Below, in pieces: positions 8,563-16,423 of a DNA stretch of 64,000 bases. The notes under the pieces are model-generated. The model did not search any database, was not told the DNA's origin, and worked only from the letters and a program-made list of their open reading frames with translations. The DNA is from Nesterenkonia sp. GTDB lineage: Bacteria; Actinomycetota; Actinomycetes; Actinomycetales; Micrococcaceae. Location: positions 1 to 64,000 of the forward strand of contig NZ_JAJUJJ010000007.1 in the NCBI RefSeq assembly GCF_029265375.1, in the 5' to 3' direction. Both the position numbers and the translations under genes were made by a program. Position 1 is the first letter of the stretch. Every line of letters begins with the position of its first letter.

Positions 8563-9342
8563 ATGCCCCTCACCGGCGGAGAGATCCGGCTCGAACGCAG
8601 CCACGACGGCCGAGTCGCCAATCTCACACTGAACCACGGGCGGTTCAACATCATCACCATGGAGACCCGCAGCCTGATGGCGGAGCGCTTCGCGGAGATC
8701 GACCAGGACGATGACATCCAGGCGGTGGTGATCCGCGGCGAAGGTGAGCACTTCACCTCCGGCGGAGACATCGCCGGATTCATGGAGGTTGAGCCCTATG
8801 ATCTGACCGATCTCGGTCAGGACATCACCGCGCCGGCCCGCTCACCGAAGCCGGTGATCACCGCCGTGGACGGCTACTGCTTCGGCGTCGGATTCGAACT
8901 GGCCCTGGCCACCGACATCCGGCTGGCCACCAGCCGCACCGAGTTCGCCCTGCCGGAGATGCGCCTGGGCATGATCCCCGGTTCCGGAGGAACCCAGCGC
9001 CTGGCCCGGCTCATCGGCCTCTCCCGCGCAAAGTACCACGTGATGACCGCTGAGCGGATCAAAGCGCAGCAGGCTCTGGACTGGGGCATCGTCGCCTCGG
9101 TCAGCGACGACGCCGAGGGCTTGGAGGCCGAGGTCGAGCGTGTGCTCTCCGCCCTGCTGGGGTACTCCCCAGTTGCGCTGCGCACGGTCAAGGAGGTGCT
9201 GGACCGCGGAATCGACGCCCCGCTGTACTCCGGCATCGAACTGGAGCGGAAGTCCTACGCCATGCTGCGCGCCACCCACGACTTCGCCGAAGGCGTGGCG
9301 GCGTTCACCGAGAAGCGCAAGCCCCGCTTCGAGGGTCGCTGA
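8563..9342 (+). CDS. Enoyl-CoA hydratase/isomerase-family protein with an altered active site
   Basis: This is a 259-residue crotonase-fold protein. The oxyanion-hole segment SGGDIAGF (66-73) and the PEMRLGMIPGSGGTQRL segment with the first catalytic Glu (Glu132) are intact. By alignment from memory to rat enoyl-CoA hydratase, the second catalytic Glu falls at Tyr158 (SRAKYHVMTAERI). A normal syn-hydration mechanism is therefore doubtful. An isomerase, hydrolase or ring-modifying activity on an acyl- or aryl-CoA is possible. It lies between the large and FAD subunits of the hydroxylase, 12 nt after the former and 1 nt before the latter, which suggests it acts on the same substrate. Confidence 0.85.
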   Translation: MPLTGGEIRLERSHDGRVANLTLNHGRFNIITMETRSLMAERFAEIDQDDDIQAVVIRGEGEHFTSGGDIAGFMEVEPYDLTDLGQDITAPARSPKPVITAVDGYCFGVGFELALATDIRLATSRTEFALPEMRLGMIPGSGGTQRLARLIGLSRAKYHVMTAERIKAQQALDWGIVASVSDDAEGLEAEVERVLSALLGYSPVALRTVKEVLDRGIDAPLYSGIELERKSYAMLRATHDFAEGVAAFTEKRKPRFEGR

Positions 9343-9343
9343 C

Positions 9344-10243
9344 GTGAAAGCTGCGCCCTTCTCCTACGTGCGTCCCACCAGGCTCGACGACGTCGTCGCC
9401 GAGCTGGAGCGCGCTGAGAGCACCGGAGGCGGCAAAGTGATCGCCGGTGGGCAGTCCCTGCTGCCGGTCCTGGCCATGCGTCTGGGTCGCCCTAAGACCC
9501 TGGTGGACATCACCCGAGTGAGGGAGCTGGCCGAACTGCAGGACGACGTCGGCACCGTGCGCATCGGCGCAGCCGTGCGGCAGCGAAGAGTTGAGCGCGA
9601 GCTGGCCCGCCGGGTCCCGCTGGTGGGGCGCGCCCTGCCGTGGGTGGGCCACCGGGAGATCCGCAGCCGCGGGACCGTCTGCGGCTCGCTGGCGCATGCC
9701 GACCCCTCCGCTGAGCTGCCCGCGGTGGCGCTGTGCCTGGACGCGACGCTGACCGTGGTCGGGCCCGAAGGACGGCGACGCGTCCCGGCGGCAGAGTTCT
9801 TCACCGGCGCGATGTCCACTGTGCTTGCCCCCGCGGAGCTGGTCACCTCGGTCACCGTTCCGACCCCCAGGGCGGGAGAGGGCTTCGGCTTCGAGGAGCT
9901 GGCCCGTCGCCACGGCGATTTCGCCCTGGCCGGCGCCGCCGCGCGTGTGCGCCGCGACGGTGATGCAGTCACCGAGGCGGCGCTGGTGGGATTCGGGGTG
10001 GCCGACCGGGCCCAGCACCGTGACCTCACCGTCCCTATGGCGCAGGCGGTCAGCCAGCACGGGGCCGATGAGAAGGCCCTCACCACCACCCTGGCCGAGG
10101 CCGTGGACCAGATCGCCGCGGAGGTGGTCACCGCCTCGGACGCCCACGCCTCACAGCAGTACCGCCGCCGCCTCATGCGGGTGCTGGGCACCCGAGCGCT
10201 GGTGCGGGCCTGGACCGACAGCAGGAGGAGAACCCACGCATGA
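9344..10243 (+). CDS. Molybdenum hydroxylase FAD-binding medium subunit (CoxM/HcrB-like)
   Basis: This 299-residue subunit passes electrons from the FeS clusters through FAD to the acceptor. The FAD-binding segments AGGQSLLPVLAMRLG near residue 30 and GTVCGSLAHADPSAELP near residue 110 are clear, followed by the CO_deh_flav_C-type C-terminal domain. No insertion with four extra cysteines is seen, so it lacks the 4Fe-4S cluster found in HcrB of anaerobic 4-hydroxybenzoyl-CoA reductase. That favours an oxidase or dehydrogenase direction. GTG at 9344 starts 1 nt after the preceding stop. It overlaps the next gene by ATGA. Confidence 0.88.
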   Translation: MKAAPFSYVRPTRLDDVVAELERAESTGGGKVIAGGQSLLPVLAMRLGRPKTLVDITRVRELAELQDDVGTVRIGAAVRQRRVERELARRVPLVGRALPWVGHREIRSRGTVCGSLAHADPSAELPAVALCLDATLTVVGPEGRRRVPAAEFFTGAMSTVLAPAELVTSVTVPTPRAGEGFGFEELARRHGDFALAGAAARVRRDGDAVTEAALVGFGVADRAQHRDLTVPMAQAVSQHGADEKALTTTLAEAVDQIAAEVVTASDAHASQQYRRRLMRVLGTRALVRAWTDSRRRTHA

Positions 10244-11499
10244 GCCCCACAGCTGCGCCCCTGAACGCCCTGAAGAGCCGACTGAGCAGCTGGCGCCAGG
10301 ACCCAGGCGCAGCCGAAGACCGGCAGCAGGTGCTGCGCGTCGAGGCCGAGGAGACTCTCCGCGTCTCCTTCACCGTCAACGGCCGACCCGCCGAGGTGGA
10401 CGTCGCCCCCCGGGTCACGCTCTCCGATGCGCTGCGCGACCACTTGGGCCTGACCGGCACGCATATCGGCTGCGAGCACGGGGTGTGCGGGATGTGCACA
10501 GTCATCGTCGACGGCGATGCCGCCCGCGCCTGCCTGCTGCTGGCCTGCCAGCTCGAAGGCGCCGAGATCATGACCGTCGAGGGACTGGGCAAGCCCGACG
10601 ACCTGCATCCGCTGCAGGAGTCCTTCAGTCGCCACCACGCTCTGCAGTGCGGCTTCTGCACCCCGGGAATGCTGATGAGCGCCTACGACCTGCTTGACCA
10701 CGAGCCAGGCGTCGCCCAGGACGAACTGCCGGAGAAGATGTCCGGGGTACTGTGCCGCTGCACCGGCTACCGGCACATCATGGACGCCGTCTCCGACGTC
10801 GCCCAGCAGAATCCCGAGGGCGTGCCGGCCCCGCGCAACTGCGGAACCGGCCAGCTGCTGCCGCGCAGCAGCACCGGCGGACCCGGTTCCAGCGCAGAGG
10901 ACGAGCTGCAGAGCCGGGGTCCGGCCGAGATCACCCTGCCCAGCTCCCAGCCGACCGTCACCGTCAGCGTGGAGGAGCACGTCCAGGCCACCCCGGAGGA
11001 GATCTGGGAGGTGCTGCAGGACACCGACCGGGTGGCCCGCTGCCTGCCCGGGGCCGAGCTGGTCGAAGACTTCGGCAATGACCGCTATCTGGGCCGGATA
11101 CGCGTCGCACTGGGACCGGTGAAGCTCTCCTTCGTCGGCGATATCCACGTCACCGAACGCGATGAGCAGAACCGCTCCATCCGCGCAGTCGCCCAGGCCG
11201 AGGACGCCGCCGGAGGCAGTGTGCAGGCCGGGGTCGCCTTGGCGGCCAAGCCGCACGAGGGCGGCAGCCTGCTCTCGGCCGACGCCGAACTGTTCATGGT
11301 CGGCAAGATCGCTCAGATGGGACGCTCACTGGCCGGCGATGTCAGCGCTGATATGTTCGCCCAGTTCACCCAAGCCCTCGATGCCACCGCCCGCGGCGAG
11401 GAGCCGACCCAGGCCCAGGCACCGAGCGCCGTGGCGATGTTCACCCGCCTGATGTCCCAGCGCGCACAATCGCTCGTGGACCGCCTGAGAAGGAGATGA
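10240..11499 (+). CDS. 2Fe-2S small subunit fused to a CoxG-like domain
   Basis: Two functions are joined in 419 residues. After a 40-residue extension, residues 41-185 are the small FeS subunit with Cys78, Cys83, Cys86 and Cys98 for the plant-type cluster and Cys137, Cys140, Cys172 and Cys174 for the second cluster. A Gly/Ser-rich linker follows. Residues about 240-390 are a CoxG/SRPBCC domain (EEIWEVLQDTDRVARCLPGAELVE). In CO dehydrogenase operons CoxG is a separate protein thought to anchor the enzyme to the membrane. The fusion would tether this enzyme to the membrane or quinone pool directly. Confidence 0.88.
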   Translation: MSPTAAPLNALKSRLSSWRQDPGAAEDRQQVLRVEAEETLRVSFTVNGRPAEVDVAPRVTLSDALRDHLGLTGTHIGCEHGVCGMCTVIVDGDAARACLLLACQLEGAEIMTVEGLGKPDDLHPLQESFSRHHALQCGFCTPGMLMSAYDLLDHEPGVAQDELPEKMSGVLCRCTGYRHIMDAVSDVAQQNPEGVPAPRNCGTGQLLPRSSTGGPGSSAEDELQSRGPAEITLPSSQPTVTVSVEEHVQATPEEIWEVLQDTDRVARCLPGAELVEDFGNDRYLGRIRVALGPVKLSFVGDIHVTERDEQNRSIRAVAQAEDAAGGSVQAGVALAAKPHEGGSLLSADAELFMVGKIAQMGRSLAGDVSADMFAQFTQALDATARGEEPTQAQAPSAVAMFTRLMSQRAQSLVDRLRRR

Positions 11500-11500
11500 C

Positions 11501-13057
11501 ATGCAGTTAGGCCGCACCTTGGAATGGACGGCAGCCCGCTTCCCGGAGCGGACCGGCTTCGCCGGAGAGCGCCGTATGACCTACCGCCAGTGGGACGAGC
11601 GCACCAATCAGATCGCCCAGGCGCTCGCCTCCGCCGGGGTCACCCGCGGCGACCGCATCGCCACCTTCCTGGCGAACACGGAGGTGATGGCCTCCACCCA
11701 CCTGGCGCTGCAGAAGCTGGGCGTGATGTCCACCCCGCTGAACATCCGCCTCTCCGCCGCCGAGCTGGCCTACTGCCTCGACGACGCCGAACCCGCGGTG
11801 GTGATCACTGACGATTACGCCGCTGAGGTGGCCGGCGAGGCGCTGAGCAGCAGCAGCCACCGGCCGCGGGTGCTGCACGCCGGTTCCCGCCCAGTTCAGG
11901 GGGCCGAAGACTTTGAGGAGACCGTCGCGGCGGCCGATACCTCCGCCCCCGGGGTCGAGGTGGCCGAATCCGATCCCAGCGTGATGCTCTACACCTCCGG
12001 CACCACGGGCCGGCCCAAAGGGGTGCCGCGCACCCAGCGCAATGAGTACGCCGCCTCCACCGCCCATGTGATGCAGTGCCAGTACGCCTATGGGGAGTCC
12101 ACCTTGGGCGCGATGCCGATGTATCACACCATGGGCCTGCGCTCACTGCTGTCCATGGTCGTCATCGGGGGCAAATTCGTGGAGCTTCCGGCCTATGACG
12201 CTCGCCGCGCCATCGAGCTGATTGCCGCGGAGCAGATCAGCGCGCTCTACCTGGTGCCCACCGCCTACTGGGCGCTGGCTCAGACCGGTCAGCTCAGCCG
12301 CATCGCCCCCTCCGTGCGGAAACTGGCCTTCGCCGGGGCGCCCATGACCTCTGCACTCTGCCAGCGACTCACCCGGGAGCTGGACCCGACGGTCTTCGTC
12401 AACCACTACGGATCCAGTGAGGTCTACACCTTCTCCATCGCCGAGGATGCCACAGCCAAGCCGGGCTGCGCCGGGCGGGCCGGACTGCATTCCCGCCTGA
12501 TGGTGGTCGACCCGCAGACCCAGAGCGGCCACCAGCAGCTGCCGGTGGGGGAAGTGGGCGAGATCGTCGCGAGCCTGGACTCGGATGAGTCCTTCCAGGG
12601 CTACTGGAACCGTCCCGACGCCGATACCAAGTCCCTGCGCGAGGGCTGGTACCACACCGGCGACCTGGGACACCTCGACGAGGACGGCGACCTCTGGGTC
12701 GACGGCCGGGTCGACGACATGATCATCACCGGCGGCGAGAACGTGCACCCCGTGGAGGTCGAAGATGTGCTCTCCCACCACCCGGAGATCGCCGAGGTGA
12801 CCGTCGTCGGCCTGCCGGACGAGAAATGGGGGCAGGCCGTCACCGCCTTCATCGTTCCCCAGGACGAGACCAAGGACCCCGCCGAGCTGACCGAGGCCAT
12901 CGCCTCCTGGATCCGCACCGAGGCGCAGCTCTCGCCCTATAAGCGGCCCAAGCAGATCCAGATCGTCACTGCCATCCCCAAGTCCCCCGTCGGCAAGATT
13001 CTGCGCCGCAAGCTGGTGGCCGGGGAATACGAGACCCGCGAGACCGCACCCCAGTGA
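11501..13057 (+). CDS. AMP-dependent acyl/aryl-CoA ligase
   Basis: This 518-residue ANL-superfamily enzyme activates a carboxylic acid with ATP and CoA. It has the phosphate-binding loop YTSGTTGRPKG (164-174), YGSSE, YHTGDLGHLDEDGD, the hinge GRVDDMIITGGENVHP and the catalytic-lysine end KSPVGKILRR. Within the family it resembles 4-chlorobenzoate/benzoate- and fatty-acid-CoA ligases. The neighbours (BenE permease, hydroxylase) favour an aromatic acid, but the specificity is not known. It starts 1 nt after the coxS-coxG fusion stop, behind AGAAGGAG, so it is part of the same operon. Confidence 0.85.
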   Translation: MQLGRTLEWTAARFPERTGFAGERRMTYRQWDERTNQIAQALASAGVTRGDRIATFLANTEVMASTHLALQKLGVMSTPLNIRLSAAELAYCLDDAEPAVVITDDYAAEVAGEALSSSSHRPRVLHAGSRPVQGAEDFEETVAAADTSAPGVEVAESDPSVMLYTSGTTGRPKGVPRTQRNEYAASTAHVMQCQYAYGESTLGAMPMYHTMGLRSLLSMVVIGGKFVELPAYDARRAIELIAAEQISALYLVPTAYWALAQTGQLSRIAPSVRKLAFAGAPMTSALCQRLTRELDPTVFVNHYGSSEVYTFSIAEDATAKPGCAGRAGLHSRLMVVDPQTQSGHQQLPVGEVGEIVASLDSDESFQGYWNRPDADTKSLREGWYHTGDLGHLDEDGDLWVDGRVDDMIITGGENVHPVEVEDVLSHHPEIAEVTVVGLPDEKWGQAVTAFIVPQDETKDPAELTEAIASWIRTEAQLSPYKRPKQIQIVTAIPKSPVGKILRRKLVAGEYETRETAPQ

Positions 13058-13115
13058 CCCCAATCCGATACCGAAACCCAGGATGAGTCCTCCCTGACCG
13101 AAGAAGGTGGCCCCC

Positions 13116-14408
13116 ATGACAGTCCCCGACACTCCCCGCAGCGCTGAGACAGCAGACACCACGCACCTGGTGGAAAGGGGGCCAGGGTTCCGCGCCGGTG
13201 TGCGCGACCTCTGGGGAAACTTGAACCCGGCGACCATCGGCGCCGGTCTGGTGGCCGCCATCTTCGGCTGCACCGGACCTGCGCTGATCGTGATCAACGG
13301 GGCCCACGAGGCTGGACTGTCCCCCGGACTGACCGCCTCCTGGATCTTCGGCATCTACGTCTTCGGCGGGCTGATCTCCATCGTGCTCGCGCTGCACTAC
13401 AAGCAGCCGATCACCGGAGCCTTCTCCATCCCCGGAGCCGCCCTGGTGACTGCAGCGCTGCCGAACTACAGCTTCCCGGAGATGGTCGGCGCTTTCCTGC
13501 TGGCGGGGCTTCTGGTGCTGCTGGTCGGGGTCACCGGCCTGGTGCGCAGAGTGGTCCAATGGATCCCGTTCCCCATCGTGATGGCGATGATCGCCGGGGC
13601 GCTGATCCGGTTCGGCATCGAGATCGTCAACTCCGCGGCCGCCGCGCCCGTGGTGGCAGGCGCGGCGCTGCTGGGTTTCGTGCTGCTCAGCCGCTTCCTC
13701 CCGGCGGTCCCCGGGGTGGTGGGCGCCTTGGTGCTGGGACTGATCGCCGCCGGTCTGATGGGAAGCTTCGGCACCCTGGAGGGCGGCTTGGGGCTGACCG
13801 CGCCGCAGCTGATCGCGCCCTCCTTCGACCTGGGCGCGGTGCTGGCGGTGGCGATTCCGCTGGCGCTGCTGGTCATCGGTGCCGAGAATGCTCAGGCCAT
13901 GGGCGTGCTGATGGCCGAGCGGTATAAGCCCCCGTTCAACGTCATGACCATCATCAGCGGCTTCGGTGGCCTGCTGGCGCCGCTGTTCGGCGGACACAAT
14001 GCCAATATCGCCGGTCCGATGACGGCGATCTGCTCCTCCGACCAGGCTGGAGAGGACCGCGCCGGCCGCTATGCCGCCACAGTGGTCAACGGTGTCCTCT
14101 TCGGGCTCTTTGGAGTGTTCGCGGGTGTGACGGTGGCGTTGGTGACGGTCATGCCGGCCGAGCTGACCGCCACCGTGGCAGGCCTGGCGATGATCGGGGT
14201 GCTGGTCCGGTCCTTCCGCGCGAGCTTCCCCGACGGCGGCCTGCAGTTCGGCCCGTTCTTCGCGCTGGTGATCGCCATGAGCGGAGTGACCCTGTTCAAT
14301 ATCTCTGCGCCGTTCTGGGCGCTGGTCGGCGGCGTGCTGGCATCGTTGCTGCTGGAGCCCCGGCACTTTTGGGAACCCCAGGCCGCAGCGCAGAACAAGA
14401 CTGCCTGA
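13116..14408 (+). CDS. BenE-family benzoate/H+ symporter-type permease
   Basis: This 430-residue integral membrane protein has about twelve hydrophobic segments, a hydrophilic N-terminus and the family feature GAFSIPGAALV. BenE proteins take up benzoate and related acids. The ATG at 13116 is chosen because AGAAGG lies 6-8 nt upstream. A GTG at 13107 is too close to it. It follows the ligase by 58 nt and precedes xdhC, so uptake, activation and oxidation sit in one operon. The exact solute is unknown. Confidence 0.85.
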   Translation: MTVPDTPRSAETADTTHLVERGPGFRAGVRDLWGNLNPATIGAGLVAAIFGCTGPALIVINGAHEAGLSPGLTASWIFGIYVFGGLISIVLALHYKQPITGAFSIPGAALVTAALPNYSFPEMVGAFLLAGLLVLLVGVTGLVRRVVQWIPFPIVMAMIAGALIRFGIEIVNSAAAAPVVAGAALLGFVLLSRFLPAVPGVVGALVLGLIAAGLMGSFGTLEGGLGLTAPQLIAPSFDLGAVLAVAIPLALLVIGAENAQAMGVLMAERYKPPFNVMTIISGFGGLLAPLFGGHNANIAGPMTAICSSDQAGEDRAGRYAATVVNGVLFGLFGVFAGVTVALVTVMPAELTATVAGLAMIGVLVRSFRASFPDGGLQFGPFFALVIAMSGVTLFNISAPFWALVGGVLASLLLEPRHFWEPQAAAQNKTA

Positions 14409-14433
14409 GCTGAGTCGGTGAAGGAGACAACTG

Positions 14434-15624
14434 ATGCGTGAAGTAGCCAGTCAGCTGCGTCAGCAGTGGGAGGCCGACCAGCCGGTGGCCCTGGCGACGG
14501 TGGTCTCCACCTTCCGCTCGGCGCCGCGGGAGCCCGGAGCGGCGATGCTCATCACCGGCCGGGGCGAGGTCCTGGGATCAGTCTCGGGAGGCTGCGTGGA
14601 GAGCGCGGTCTACACCAGCGCACAGGAGGTACTGGCCACCGGCGCCCCCCGGCTGGAGCGCTACGGGATCACCGATGGGGACGCCTTCGCCGTGGGGCTG
14701 ACCTGCGGAGGCACACTCGAGGTGTTCATCGAGCGCATCACCGCCGCAGAGTTCCCCGAACTCGGCGACATTCTCGACGACGTTCAGGCCGGCCGGCCGG
14801 TGGGGGTGGCCACCGTAGTGGACCACCCCGACCACGCCCAGGTGGGTCGCCGCACCGCAGTGCGTCTGCCGGAGCCTGCCTCCCCGGGGTGCAGCCCCGG
14901 CGATGACCACCGCCCGGGGGCCGAGCCCGTGCTCGGCTGGGCCGACCGCCGTGCCGAGGCGGCCGCAGCGGAGGATATGCGCGCCATGCTGCGCACCGGG
15001 CGGAGCGGCATCCTCGAGTACGGGCCTGCAGGCCAGCGGCAGGGGGCCGGTCAGCGGATCTTCGTCTCCAGCTTTGCCGCACCCGACCGGATGCTGATCT
15101 TCGGGGCCATCGATTTTGCCGCCTCTGTGGCGCAGATCGGATCCTTTCTGGGCTACCGCGTCACCGTCTGCGATGCCCGGCCCGTGTTCGCCACCGCTCA
15201 GCGGTTCCCCGCCGCCGACGAGGTGGTGGTGCAGTGGCCCGACGACTACCTGCGCCAGGAGAAGCAGGCCGGGCGGGTCAACGAGCGCACCGTCATATGT
15301 GTGCTCACCCACGAACCCACCGTCGATGTGCCGGTCCTCCAGGAGGCGCTGAACGGACCGGCTGTGGGATACATCGGTGTGATGGGCTCCCGGCGCACCC
15401 ACCGGGACAGGTTGCAGCGGCTGCGTGAGGCCGGTCTGAGTGAGGAGCAGCTGGCCCGACTCGCCAGCCCCATCGGACTGGACCTGGGCGGCCGCACCCC
15501 TGCGGAGACGGCGCTGAGCATCGGGGCTGAGATCGTCGCCCACCGCCATGGGGGCAGCGGCCTGCCGCTGAGCCGGCGCAGCGGACCCATCCATAGGGCC
15601 CCCGTCGGTCTCCCGGCAGGGTGA
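14434..15624 (+). CDS. XdhC/CoxI-family molybdenum hydroxylase maturation factor
   Basis: This 396-residue protein has the XdhC/CoxI layout. The N-terminal domain (LATVVSTFRSAPREPGAAM, VSGGCVES, GLTCGGTLEVF) is followed by a Rossmann domain (LIFGAIDFAASVAQIGSFLGY and GVMGSRRTHRDR). XdhC binds the mature cofactor, helps add the terminal sulfur and inserts it into the large subunit. It is the last gene of the hydroxylase operon, 25 nt after the permease and preceded by GAAGGAGA. Its presence supports the neighbouring enzyme being a genuine sulfurated Mo hydroxylase. Confidence 0.88.
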   Translation: MREVASQLRQQWEADQPVALATVVSTFRSAPREPGAAMLITGRGEVLGSVSGGCVESAVYTSAQEVLATGAPRLERYGITDGDAFAVGLTCGGTLEVFIERITAAEFPELGDILDDVQAGRPVGVATVVDHPDHAQVGRRTAVRLPEPASPGCSPGDDHRPGAEPVLGWADRRAEAAAAEDMRAMLRTGRSGILEYGPAGQRQGAGQRIFVSSFAAPDRMLIFGAIDFAASVAQIGSFLGYRVTVCDARPVFATAQRFPAADEVVVQWPDDYLRQEKQAGRVNERTVICVLTHEPTVDVPVLQEALNGPAVGYIGVMGSRRTHRDRLQRLREAGLSEEQLARLASPIGLDLGGRTPAETALSIGAEIVAHRHGGSGLPLSRRSGPIHRAPVGLPAG

Positions 15625-15697
15625 GGGTCTGTGGAGCAGATGTCCACGTTTCCTGTTTAGGCTTATGGCCTGACACGACGACGAGAGGACATACTGC

Positions 15698-16345
15698 GTG
15701 CACCCTATGGGCTCCTCCCCGGATGAGACGCGCCGGCAGCGGCTGAAGTGGTCGGTTGCCGCGGCTGCGTTCCTCATCGGGTTCGTCATTCTGCTGGTGC
15801 TCATGCTGCCGAATCCATGGGCCGTTGCCGCGGGCCTGGTGGTCGGAGGAGCCGCCGGCGCAGGAACCTACGGGATGATGTCCGGGCGAGAGCTGAGCCT
15901 GCAGCGCAGAGCCGCAGAGCTGACATCCACCCAGGCGACGCTGAAGTCCCACCTGGAGGAAATCGACGCAACGGTGCGCAACCGCCCCAACCAGCTGCCG
16001 CCCTCCACCCACGGACAGCTGCGCATGATCGTGGTGGGCCTGCAGGAGATCGTGGACAGATGGGAGACCCTCGCGCGGGCCCCTGAGCAGCAGGACGCCG
16101 TGCACCGCACCATCACTGAGCACCTGCCGCAGACCCTGGAGCTGTTCATCTCGCTTCCGGATTCGGCCAAGCCCCGCCACGCAGAGGAGTTCAAAGCTCA
16201 GGTGGGTCTGCTCGCCGAAGCCGTGGCCAAGACCCGCGACAGGGCGGTGGCGAAGGATCTGCAGGCGCTGCGGACCAACCGATGGCTGCTGGAGGAGTCA
16301 CTCACCGACCCCGATGAGCGCCTCTTCAAAGAGCACGGCCTCTGA
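15698..16345 (+). CDS. Membrane protein with two N-terminal helices and a cytosolic helical domain
   Basis: I do not recognise a specific function. The 215-residue product has two adjacent hydrophobic segments (about residues 19-37 and 41-60), followed by a mostly helical, charged region with several Gln/Glu-rich stretches, and then a conserved-looking tail (LFISLPDSAKPRHAEEF). This resembles hypothetical two-TM proteins that carry 5-bromo-4-chloroindolyl-phosphate-hydrolysis-type or coiled-coil domains in actinobacteria. The GTG at 15698 is preceded by GAGAGGAC. An ATG at 15707 is possible. It stands alone between the molybdenum operon and malate synthase. Confidence 0.7.
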   Translation: MHPMGSSPDETRRQRLKWSVAAAAFLIGFVILLVLMLPNPWAVAAGLVVGGAAGAGTYGMMSGRELSLQRRAAELTSTQATLKSHLEEIDATVRNRPNQLPPSTHGQLRMIVVGLQEIVDRWETLARAPEQQDAVHRTITEHLPQTLELFISLPDSAKPRHAEEFKAQVGLLAEAVAKTRDRAVAKDLQALRTNRWLLEESLTDPDERLFKEHGL

Positions 16346-16351
16346 GACGCC

Positions 16352-16402
16352 GATGCGGCCGGCGGCAGCGGGTCTTGTGCGCCCCGCACCGCCGACCGCA
16401 TC
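16352..16402. terminator. Hairpin between convergent genes
   Basis: GATGCGG (16352-16358) pairs with CCGCATC (16396-16402), and an inner GGCGG/CCGCC pair adds to the stem. It lies between the convergent membrane-protein gene and malate synthase, so it may end transcripts from both sides. There is no T-run. Confidence 0.45.
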
Positions 16403-16423
16403 ACAGCCGGGCGACTGGGTGTG

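Noticed and set aside
9364-11256. 630-codon frame antisense to the FAD and FeS subunits
   Set aside because: The sense strand carries clear cofactor motifs. The antisense sequence is low-complexity.
6106-11499. Aerobic CO dehydrogenase
   Set aside because: The large subunit lacks the VAYRCSFR loop that marks form I CO dehydrogenase, and the operon holds a CoA ligase and an enoyl-CoA hydratase-like gene.
13107-13115. GTG at 13107 as the start of the BenE permease
   Set aside because: It lies only one base after the AGAAGG ribosome site. The ATG at 13116 has correct spacing.
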